NCBI GenBank assembly: GCA_018882625.1
Contig: VERO01000005.1
Span: forward strand, 1-25,829
DNA: 25,829 nt
Source: Phycisphaerales bacterium
GTDB lineage: Bacteria; Planctomycetota; Phycisphaerae; Phycisphaerales; SM1A02
Direction of reading: 5' to 3'
How positions within the stretch are numbered: the stretch's first letter is position 1; each line of letters opens with the position of its first letter. Shown here one piece after another: positions 1 to 6,982 of the stretch. Made by a program: the position numbers and the translations under genes. Below the pieces are notes generated by a model, which worked only from the letters and a program-made list of their open reading frames with translations, had not been told where the DNA came from and made no database searches.

Positions 1-2
1 TC

Positions 3-335
3 TTCGGCTCCCAGCAGGACCTGAAGATCGTGAAGGAGCTCGTGATCTTCATCACGCCGACCGTCATCGAGAACCCTGACGACAACGACACCAACTTCAA
101 CGTGCTCGAGCGCCAGCGCCTCGAGGCGCTGGCGAAGCCGCTGTCGCAGACCAGCAAGAATCTCGTCGAGCAGGGACGGATCCTCGGCAAGGACGGAGTC
201 GACCCGATCGCGCCGATCACGCCCAACATGGGCGCTGGTCGAGGCGCGGGCGCTGCCGGCGGTGCGGCAGCTGGCAGCGAGTCGAGCGGCGCGGCGCCCT
301 CCGAACCCGCTGCGCCGGGATCGCCAGCTCCGTGA
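3..335 (+). CDS. Secretin (type II/IV secretion outer-membrane channel), C-terminal fragment
   Basis: The reading frame is open from the left edge, so the gene starts upstream and only about 110 C-terminal residues are visible. The segment KELVIFITPTVIENP is the characteristic end of the bacterial secretin domain (GspD/PilQ family), the final beta strand of the outer-membrane ring. Secretins form multimeric channels for type II secretion or type IV pili. After it come a short charged helix-like stretch (NVLERQRLEALAKPL) and a Gly/Ala/Ser/Pro-rich tail of about 40 residues (from roughly base 225), which is probably disordered. The TGA stop overlaps the GTG start of the next gene (GTGA), which implies translational coupling. 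The Met at base 30 is internal to the secretin domain and is not the true start. Which secretion system it serves cannot be told from this fragment. Confidence 0.85.
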   Translation, partial: FGSQQDLKIVKELVIFITPTVIENPDDNDTNFNVLERQRLEALAKPLSQTSKNLVEQGRILGKDGVDPIAPITPNMGAGRGAGAAGGAAAGSESSGAAPSEPAAPGSPAP

Positions 336-1591
336 CCGTGCGCATTGCGCTGGCTGCGCTCGCGGCATGCGTGACCGCGCTGGGCTGCGCGCCGCCAGCG
401 GCCCGGCCGAGCCCTGTCGCGACACGCGCGTCCGAACCTCAGGCCGCGTCGAGGCGCGAGGTCGCCTCGGGAGAGGCGCGTGTGACCGGCGGCGAGATCC
501 AGTACTCGTTCGTGCGCCTCGGCCGCGTGCCGCATGACGGGTTCGCGCTGCCGGTGACCGATCCCTCTGGGAGCTTCATCGCCGTGCAGGAGCGCTCCTC
601 CGCGGACTGGCCGACGCTCCTTGCGTCGGTCGATGGGGGCGTGCCGGAGGCTGGGGCTGTGGCGATCCACGCGATCTCCGGCGCCACGCTCGTGCCCAAG
701 GCCTCTGCCGGACCTGACCTTCTGCTTGGCCGGATGTGCACGCCGGGCTCATCCGCGGTGGGCGTCACGCATCCGGCCGGAGTGCTCGTGGAGAGCCCGC
801 GGCTCGACGGATCACGGTGGATCGGCGTGCTGCCGTGGGATGCGGCAGGCGCCGCGGACACATCAGGAGGTAGCGGCGCCGTGAGGTGGATTGCGCGCAA
901 TTCGGCGGTCAACGCATTTGCGGCCGCGCACACGGATGGTTCGCTCGCATGGAGCGCTCGAGAGCGCGGGGTGCCCCACTTCGGCCTGGCGGTGCTCGAT
1001 GGACCGGAGGGAGCGCGTGTGCTGCCGGCACCCGACGGAGCCTCGCTGGTGGCGCCATTCTTCGCGGCAGACGGCCGCCACCTCTATGCGCTCCGCCTTG
1101 GCGACGGAACGCTGACGCTGGTCGCCTACCCGTGGCCCGCACCGCGTGGCGCGGAGGCCTTCGCGGCATGGAAGCCCGTAGCCGAACTGCCACTGTCGTG
1201 GCGTGCAGACGCGCGGACGGCATACCAGTCGGTCGTGCCACTGGGCGCATCAGCGTCAACGACGCGCGGTCATGCGATGGTCTTCCATCCGAGGTTCGCC
1301 CGGATCGCGCTGTGGGATCCATCGAGCGGCGCCGTCTCGCTGGCGTCGGCGGACTCGCTCGCCGCGACGGATCTCGGGAACGATGCAGTTGCCGTAGGCG
1401 GACGCCGGAGGCTCGCGGTAGAGCCCTATCCCACGTCTGGCGATGCCACTGACTCGCGTGCCGGCATCAGCGTGATCGAGGCTCCGTGGGTGCCCCGGGG
1501 ACCTGCGATCCTCAACGGCTCAGGCGTGCTCGCCTTCAGGCCAGAGGCACGGGAGATCGACTGCGCGGTGATCGAGCTCCGGGGACGCTAG
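332..1591 (+). CDS. Putative lipoprotein coupled to the secretin gene, function unknown
   Basis: This 419-residue protein starts with a lipoprotein signal peptide: a short hydrophobic segment (residues 4-17) ending in the lipobox ALGC, with Cys19 as the predicted lipidated residue, then a Pro/Ala/Ser-rich linker. I do not recognise the mature part. It has repeated blade-like patterns (for example DPSGSFIAVQE, DGPEGARVLPAPDGASLVAPFFAADGRHLYALRLGDG, HPRFARIALWDPSSGAVSLA) that resemble a TolB/WD40-like beta-propeller; this is an inference from pattern only. The start GTG lies inside the secretin stop (GTGA overlap), so it is probably co-translated and may act with the secretin at the envelope, for example as a pilotin or a pseudopilin-associated factor. 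Its TAG stop overlaps the TAG stop of the convergent acidic-protein gene. Confidence 0.75.
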   Translation: MTVRIALAALAACVTALGCAPPAARPSPVATRASEPQAASRREVASGEARVTGGEIQYSFVRLGRVPHDGFALPVTDPSGSFIAVQERSSADWPTLLASVDGGVPEAGAVAIHAISGATLVPKASAGPDLLLGRMCTPGSSAVGVTHPAGVLVESPRLDGSRWIGVLPWDAAGAADTSGGSGAVRWIARNSAVNAFAAAHTDGSLAWSARERGVPHFGLAVLDGPEGARVLPAPDGASLVAPFFAADGRHLYALRLGDGTLTLVAYPWPAPRGAEAFAAWKPVAELPLSWRADARTAYQSVVPLGASASTTRGHAMVFHPRFARIALWDPSSGAVSLASADSLAATDLGNDAVAVGGRRRLAVEPYPTSGDATDSRAGISVIEAPWVPRGPAILNGSGVLAFRPEAREIDCAVIELRGR

Positions 1592-2046
1592 TCCTCGTCG
1601 TCGTCCTCGTCCTCATCCTCGTCGTCGTCGAACTCATCCTCGTCGTCGTCGTCGTCGTCCTCTTCGTCCTCGTCGTCTTCGTCATCCTCGTCGTCCTCTG
1701 AGGAGTCCTCGTCCCCGTCCTCCTCCTCGCCTTCCTCCTCGTCGTCCTCTTCCTCGTCCTCCTCCTCTTCCTCCTCTTCCTCCTCGTCCTCATCGAGGTC
1801 GTCGAAATCGTCGAAGTCGTCCTCCTCCTCTTCCTCCTCGACGTTCTGCTCGAATCCGCCCTCCTTGTCCTCGTCGGCCTCGAAGCCGTCCTCGTCGGCG
1901 AACTCCTCGTCGTCGAAGTCATCGCCCTCGTCATCGAAGTCGACCTGGTCCTCATCCTCGTCGTCGTACGCGGCGACAGGCAATGGGGTGCCGGGGAGAA
2001 GCCAGCGCGTGGCCTCGGTCAGATCCTGGGTGAGTCGGGTCATCAT
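1588..2046 (-). CDS. Extremely acidic Asp/Glu-rich low-complexity protein
   Basis: After a short ordinary N-terminus (MMTRLTQDLTEATRWLLPGT, a possible amphipathic helix), almost all of the remaining 125 or so residues are Asp or Glu, with occasional Phe, Gly, Gln, Ser and Leu. I chose the ATG at 2046 (one of two tandem ATGs), giving 152 residues. A TTG at 2109 would give 173 residues and would overlap the upstream gene by 26 bases. The gene follows the large propeller gene on the same strand with a gap of 37 bases and probably shares its transcript; I see no -10 element or Shine-Dalgarno close to the ATG. Phe residues spaced through the acidic tract (VDFDDEGDDFDDEEF, DDFDDFDDL) argue for a selected protein and not a random triplet expansion. 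Such tails are known in other families to bind basic proteins or metal ions, but no function can be assigned here. Confidence 0.6.
   Translation of the reverse strand: MMTRLTQDLTEATRWLLPGTPLPVAAYDDEDEDQVDFDDEGDDFDDEEFADEDGFEADEDKEGGFEQNVEEEEEEDDFDDFDDLDEDEEEEEEEEEDEEEDDEEEGEEEDGDEDSSEDDEDDEDDEDEEDDDDDDEDEFDDDEDEDEDDDED
1591..1967 (-). repeat. GAN-triplet low-complexity tract coding Asp/Glu
   Basis: On the minus strand this tract is almost entirely GAC, GAG, GAA and GAT triplets (on the plus strand TCG/TCC/TTC/ATC runs), interrupted by a few Phe, Gly and Ser codons. It is imperfect, mixing four codons for two amino acids, so it is not a pure microsatellite. It lies within the acidic-protein gene and is liable to slippage in steps of three. 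Confidence 0.85.
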
Positions 2047-2083
2047 GGGAACGGCGAGAGGATGTCCTCGGAGCGCGAGAATG

Positions 2084-5000
2084 TCAACCTGAGGGAATCG
2101 GCACCGCAAAGCTCGAATCCTTCCCTGCGGGAATCACGACCCAGCCGTCAATGGCAATCGGTGTGCCAAACGTCTGCGCAGGTACGTCGAAGGATGCGGC
2201 AACCCCGAGCATCTTCAGTCCGTCCGACCAACCCAGAAGCTGAAGGCGCATCCGGGATCGGCTGCGACCGCCGAGGCCTGCCGCGGGCTCGACTCGTCCA
2301 GCCTGTTCCGTCACCACGAGTCCTGCCCCAACGGGCGTGGCCGCGTGAAGCGCACGGCCCGGCATCGGGATCGTGGCGCCAAGCTGAGAGCCATTGAGGC
2401 TGAAGATCGCCACGACCTCCTCGTCACCTGCCACGATGACATCCCCGCTTCGGGTGAGCTCCTGCCAGTCGGCAGGTCGGCTCTGGCGCCCCGTCAGCAT
2501 CGCGAACGCCTGCCGGTCGACGCTGCCGTCGCGCCACCGGACCGCCTGCGGGGCAGATCCATCCGCCTGCAGCAGGAAGGTGCCGGACACGCCATCGATG
2601 CCCACGCTGCGGCGGCCTGCGACATCATCCCGAATCCACGAGACTTGGTCCTCGAGGAGGTCCCAGCGGCTGGTGCCTGCGTCGTGCCCCACCGCGACCT
2701 GGCCCGGCCCCACGATCCGAACCCACCGCACTGCGCCGATGTCCGGATCCGAGAGCACGGCCACGGGACGACCTGACGCGCGGTCGAGGGCGATCGCACG
2801 CGCACCTCCGCCTCCAGCGCCTAGCCCAACGATGATCACCACCGAATCGTCGGCGTCCGCATCGAGGATCTCGGCCACGACGCCTGCGGAACGCCACTGA
2901 GGGGTGCCATCGGCGGAGCTGACCGACGCGACGGCACCGTCCGTGCGGACCAGCACGATGTCCGCTGGACCCGGAAACGCGCCCGCGAGCCTGAACGAGT
3001 GCTCACGACCGAACCTCGGCACCGGATCCGCACGGGCTGGACGCTCAGGCACGTCGCCGTCGAGCATTGCGTCGATGTCCGCGATCGACCATCGCGTCGC
3101 GCCCGAGTCGTCGATCATGGCCAGCGACGAGCGGTCTGCGTCCATCGCCTGCCAGAGCACGGTGCCGATCGGCGTGTGCTGCACGATGGTCGGCGACTGC
3201 CCGGCCAGCGGAGCGCGCCAGACCGGCTCGAGTGACTCCGACGAGATGCATGCGATCCCGCCGCGGTCGGTCAGCCACATGCGGTCGGTCGGCCGCGTCA
3301 GGCGCGCACGTGGCGTCATCGCAGTGGGCTCGCCGCGCAGCGGACGCACCGCACGGGATCCTCGGGGCGCGCTGACGCGGGGCTCCCCCCTCGCAAGCGA
3401 CGATGACGGCATCTGCGTGCGGGCGATCGAGGCAGGCACGCCCTTGAGTGATGCGATCGGCACATCCATGCCGGCGATGACCGCCCTGTCGACGAGCTGA
3501 ACCGCCGCATCAGGAAGCGCCTCGCGCGCGAGCACGGCCACTGCACGGTCGAGGACCCTGGCGACGAGCGCGCTGTCCTTGATCATGAGCGCCTCGTCCA
3601 CCGCCATGGATGCTGATGCCGATGCGCGGACGCGATCGCCAGCAGCCGAGAACGCCTCGCTTGCGGCGATCCACGCCTCTGCGCTCTCGCGCGAGCATCC
3701 GTGCGCACGCGCATAGTCGACGAGCGCGGCGGCACCTGATCCCGCGGGTGGGGGCCGGTTGTCCGCGGTGCGTGCAGAGGGTCCCGCGCGGCCGGGATCG
3801 AGCGCCGCGAGCCTCTCCCTGGCGGCAATGCCGGCGCGCAGGAGCGCGGAGTCGTCGCCGGCAGGCCGGATCCAGCTTCGTGCGAGCGCACTGTCGGAGA
3901 GGATCCGCCGCCATACGGTGACGGCCGCGCCAAGACGACCCGAGCGGCCGAACCAGTCTCCCTGCACCAGGAGCGCCTGCGCACGGCGCGACGGGTCGGC
4001 TTCCCGTGCGATCACCCGGTCGAAGAGCTCCTTGGACTCCTCGGGGCTGATCAGGCCGGTGCACGCGAGATCCACCAGGAGCGCGGACACCCGGTCTGCG
4101 AGCTCGCCGCGGACCCCTTCGTCGCCCGCGCCCCGATCCGGCAGCCAGGCCAACGCCATCTGCGCGGCACGGCGCGCGAGATCGGCCTTGGATGAGGCAA
4201 TCGCCAGCTCGAGCAGGCCCGCGACCGCTGCAGGCTCGCCGCCTGCTGCGGCGTCGGCGAGCAGCTGCTCGGTGCGCGGCGAGTCCACGAACATCGACAG
4301 CGCATCGTCCGTGGCCGCTGCGCCGATGCCGTCGCGCAGCGAGGGATTGGCCGGCGCACCGGTCTCGAGCACGGCGAGCTCCGAGCCGTCTGCGATGGCG
4401 CGCACGCTGATGCGGCCCCCTGCGGGAATCGCGACCGCGCCCCTCCCATCAGGCAGCGAGCCGACCTGCACCCGACCCACCACCGCGGTGACCGCAGGCG
4501 CAGCGCTCGACCCGGTCGCCGTGCCGCTCGTCCACAGGGGCGAGCGCAGGTCATCGGACCGGAAGCACGTGACCTCCTGCCCGATGCCCAGGATGTGCGC
4601 ACCATCCGCGCTGGCGAGCAGCCAGCGGGTGGATCGCCACGCCGTTCCTGTCCCGACGGGCACGAGCGAGAGCTGCCGGCCATCGGACGCATCCAGCACC
4701 TGCACATGCTGCTGGTCCGGATCGATCAGCATGATGCGATCGCCGCACACCGCCGGTCGCTGCATCTGCCATGGCTCGAGGTCCCATCGCGCGTCGCGGA
4801 TGGGCACCTGCGCCCGCCGCAGCCACATCGCGCGGCCGTCGATGCACGAGAGCCGGGCCGTGACCCCAGCGCCGGTGTGGACGATGAAGGAGTCCCCGAG
4901 CGCCACGGGCGTCGCGCACGGCCGGACGGCCGATGACGTGACGCGGATGCCGGGGGTGGCGCCGAGCGGCGCGACCCACCGGAGCGAGCCGTCCACCAGC

Positions 5001-6271
5001 GAGATGCCAGCCGCGAGCGAGATCGTCTCCTGACGGGGCGACACCCGCCGGAGCAGCAGCGCGATGGTGTCCTCGATCACCGCCGGGGATCCGACGATGA
5101 ATGCACCCTCAAGTCCAGAGCCGGCATGCCACCGTGGCTGGAACTCCCAGAGACGGCGGCCGCTGTCGACGGAGATGCACAGGAGCCTTCCTCCACCCTC
5201 GCGCTCGATGCCGCCATCGCGGCCCGCACCGCTCGAATGGCCGCTCACGGCGAGCACCCGATCTCCGCACACGACTGGCACGCTCAGGTCGCCCGCGATG
5301 CCGTCACTCGGCGCACCGGGAGGCATCATCAGCACGCTCCACACCGGTTCGCGCGTGAACAGGCCGAGCGCCTGGATTCGGTGGCCCTCGTTCACGATGA
5401 CGAGCCCGCGCGCGAGCGCCGGGACGCTGACGAGGTACCGGCCTGCCTCGGTCGCTTGCGCGGGGAGGATGGGGGCGCGCTGGCGCTCGTCGGCACCGGA
5501 CAGCACCCTGCGCTTGAGCGACTGGTCGAGCGACTCCTGCCACAGCCGGATCGGAGCGCCGCCGACTTCGCCGAAGGGCTGCGGCGACAGCGGATCGTTG
5601 ACGTCGGCGGGTGCGGCAGGCGCGGGCGACGCGATGAGCGCACGCAGCGCGCCCGCCTCGGCGGACTGCATGGCGTCGAGGCTGTCGGCCGCCACCTGCG
5701 CACGGTCGCGCGCGCCGATGCCCCACGCGGAGAGAGCCTCGATCCTGAGTGCGCGCCGACGCAGCTCACCCGCGAGGTCAGGATGCGTGCGCAGCGAGTC
5801 CACAAGGGCGAGAGCCTTCCTGAAGCGCGCGTGCGCAAGCTCCGTGTCCGCACGCGAGAGCTGCGCGTCAAGCCCCGCCGGAGTCAGCAGCCGCTGGACC
5901 GCGGCCGACTCCGCGTCCCCGCCGTCGAACTGCCTCTGCGCATCTGCGGACTCGATCGCCCTCCACCGGCGCAGCACCTCCGGATTGGCCAGCAGCGTGC
6001 GCTCCGCGACAGAGCGCGCGTCCACAAAGCGGTCAGGGTCGTCGGGCATGGGCACCAGCTTCTGGCCGAACTCCGCCAGAACCTGCCTGATCAGGCGCGC
6101 GGACTCGGACGGATTCGCCGCCGCCTGGTCGGAGGCCTGCGCCAGCAGCTGTATCGCCGTCGGAGAGTCATCGACCGCCACTGTGGCGCGCTCCTGGCCC
6201 CTCGCGTGCCAGGACGCGCACGCAGCGGCGGCATACGCCCAGAGGTGCCCGTATCGCGAGGGTTTGCGCAC
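2084..6271 (-). CDS. Large exported PQQ-like beta-propeller protein
   Basis: This 1395-residue protein starts at a GTG that is placed 6 bases after a TAGGAT -10 element. The N-terminus has a basic start and a short Ala-rich hydrophobic stretch (LWAYAAAACASWHARG), a probable but weak signal peptide. Approximate layout: residues 35-225 helical, TPR-like; 230-660 a first PQQ/WD-type beta-propeller with repeated blades such as GRRLWEFQPRW and SLRWVAPLGA; 665-960 another helical, TPR-like region; 985-1395 a second propeller (LEPVWRAPLAG, GTPQWRSAGVV). Proteins mixing PQQ-like repeats with TPR-like helices are common in planctomycetes and are usually assigned to envelope or protein-interaction roles; no catalytic motif was seen. 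It may be a scaffold on the outside of the inner membrane. The downstream acidic protein is probably co-transcribed. Confidence 0.8.
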   Translation of the reverse strand: MRKPSRYGHLWAYAAAACASWHARGQERATVAVDDSPTAIQLLAQASDQAAANPSESARLIRQVLAEFGQKLVPMPDDPDRFVDARSVAERTLLANPEVLRRWRAIESADAQRQFDGGDAESAAVQRLLTPAGLDAQLSRADTELAHARFRKALALVDSLRTHPDLAGELRRRALRIEALSAWGIGARDRAQVAADSLDAMQSAEAGALRALIASPAPAAPADVNDPLSPQPFGEVGGAPIRLWQESLDQSLKRRVLSGADERQRAPILPAQATEAGRYLVSVPALARGLVIVNEGHRIQALGLFTREPVWSVLMMPPGAPSDGIAGDLSVPVVCGDRVLAVSGHSSGAGRDGGIEREGGGRLLCISVDSGRRLWEFQPRWHAGSGLEGAFIVGSPAVIEDTIALLLRRVSPRQETISLAAGISLVDGSLRWVAPLGATPGIRVTSSAVRPCATPVALGDSFIVHTGAGVTARLSCIDGRAMWLRRAQVPIRDARWDLEPWQMQRPAVCGDRIMLIDPDQQHVQVLDASDGRQLSLVPVGTGTAWRSTRWLLASADGAHILGIGQEVTCFRSDDLRSPLWTSGTATGSSAAPAVTAVVGRVQVGSLPDGRGAVAIPAGGRISVRAIADGSELAVLETGAPANPSLRDGIGAAATDDALSMFVDSPRTEQLLADAAAGGEPAAVAGLLELAIASSKADLARRAAQMALAWLPDRGAGDEGVRGELADRVSALLVDLACTGLISPEESKELFDRVIAREADPSRRAQALLVQGDWFGRSGRLGAAVTVWRRILSDSALARSWIRPAGDDSALLRAGIAARERLAALDPGRAGPSARTADNRPPPAGSGAAALVDYARAHGCSRESAEAWIAASEAFSAAGDRVRASASASMAVDEALMIKDSALVARVLDRAVAVLAREALPDAAVQLVDRAVIAGMDVPIASLKGVPASIARTQMPSSSLARGEPRVSAPRGSRAVRPLRGEPTAMTPRARLTRPTDRMWLTDRGGIACISSESLEPVWRAPLAGQSPTIVQHTPIGTVLWQAMDADRSSLAMIDDSGATRWSIADIDAMLDGDVPERPARADPVPRFGREHSFRLAGAFPGPADIVLVRTDGAVASVSSADGTPQWRSAGVVAEILDADADDSVVIIVGLGAGGGGARAIALDRASGRPVAVLSDPDIGAVRWVRIVGPGQVAVGHDAGTSRWDLLEDQVSWIRDDVAGRRSVGIDGVSGTFLLQADGSAPQAVRWRDGSVDRQAFAMLTGRQSRPADWQELTRSGDVIVAGDEEVVAIFSLNGSQLGATIPMPGRALHAATPVGAGLVVTEQAGRVEPAAGLGGRSRSRMRLQLLGWSDGLKMLGVAASFDVPAQTFGTPIAIDGWVVIPAGKDSSFAVPIPSG

Positions 6272-6277
6272 ACGCCG

Positions 6278-6283
6278 ATCCTA
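6278..6283 (-). promoter_or_regulatory. -10 element of the propeller-protein gene
   Basis: TAGGAT on the minus strand ends 6 bases before the GTG at 6271. Transcription would start at or next to the start codon, giving a leaderless mRNA. No clear -35 and no Shine-Dalgarno are visible. Confidence 0.55.
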
Positions 6284-6396
6284 CGGGGGGTGTCGCTGGT
6301 CGCACGAGCGATCCGGCGTCACCATGCAGGGCCGCCATGCTGGCGCGACGCGATCGCGCGTGTGCGCGGCATCCTGAAGGACCTTCGAATCCCCGA

Positions 6397-6402
6397 TAGA
6401 GT
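6397..6402 (+). promoter_or_regulatory. -10 element of the LEA2-like lipoprotein gene
   Basis: TAGAGT ends 7 bases before the ATG at 6410, so the transcript is probably leaderless. This favours 6410 as the start over the internal ATGs at 6416 and 6455. The rest of the gap 6284-6396 shows nothing I can name. Confidence 0.5.
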
Positions 6403-6409
6403 GCGGGGC

Positions 6410-6955
6410 ATGCGCATGGGTCCTGCGGATCTTGGAAGGCACGCGCGCTGCCGCATGGTGGCCACGGCGGCGGTCGTGCACGCGGCGCTGCTCGCCGGGT
6501 GCGCCGGGGATCCGCGCATCACCGTCTCCGGAGTCGACCGCGTCGTGAAGGGACCCACCTCCGACGAGTACGCGCTGCGCATCCGGCTGGAGAATCCCAC
6601 TGGCGATCCGCTGGTGCTCGACCGCTGGAACTACTCGCTCGAGACGGATGCCGGTCGCTACAGCGGAGAATGGGTCGCATCGCGCACGCTGCCTCCGGGC
6701 ACGGACACGGAGGTGTCCATCCCGGCGGTGCTGCAGCACGACGGGACTGCGGTGGCGTCGCGCTGGCGCGTGAATGGCTCGGTGCGCTACCTGCTGCCCG
6801 GTCGACTCGCGGAGACGCTGTTTGACATCGGCCTCAGCAAGCCCGAGGCGCTGTTCTCCGGCGAGGGTCGCATCGCGGTGAACGAGAGCGCCACGGTGCC
6901 CACCGCGGCGCCGCTGCCTGGCACCGAGACGATTCCCGCCGGGGCGAAGCCCTGA
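6410..6955 (+). CDS. Small LEA2-like lipoprotein
   Basis: This 181-residue protein has an N-terminal hydrophobic segment (residues 16-29, MVATAAVVHAALLA) followed by the lipobox LAGC with predicted lipidated Cys31. The mature part, about 150 residues, contains RIRLENPTGDPLVLDRWNYSLETDAGRYSGEW, which has the pattern of LEA type 2 (LEA14-like, WHy) domains: a beta strand, an N-P-T/S motif, then a Tyr-containing strand. It then has a typical late strand region (RWRVNGSVRYLLPG). LEA2-like lipoproteins in bacteria are mostly of unknown function. I chose the start at 6410 because a -10 element sits 7 bases upstream; starts at 6416 or 6455 would also leave the lipobox intact. The gene is convergent with ppk, 27 bases apart, with no obvious hairpin between. 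Confidence 0.7.
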   Translation: MRMGPADLGRHARCRMVATAAVVHAALLAGCAGDPRITVSGVDRVVKGPTSDEYALRIRLENPTGDPLVLDRWNYSLETDAGRYSGEWVASRTLPPGTDTEVSIPAVLQHDGTAVASRWRVNGSVRYLLPGRLAETLFDIGLSKPEALFSGEGRIAVNESATVPTAAPLPGTETIPAGAKP

Positions 6956-6982
6956 GCGAACGGCCTGGAGCCCAAGCCCGCC

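Noticed and set aside
1591..1967. TCG/TCC tract as a CRISPR array or simple tandem repeat
   Set aside because: There are no spacers of regular length or palindromic repeats. The tract is a coding Asp/Glu region with mixed codons and interspersed Phe/Gly.
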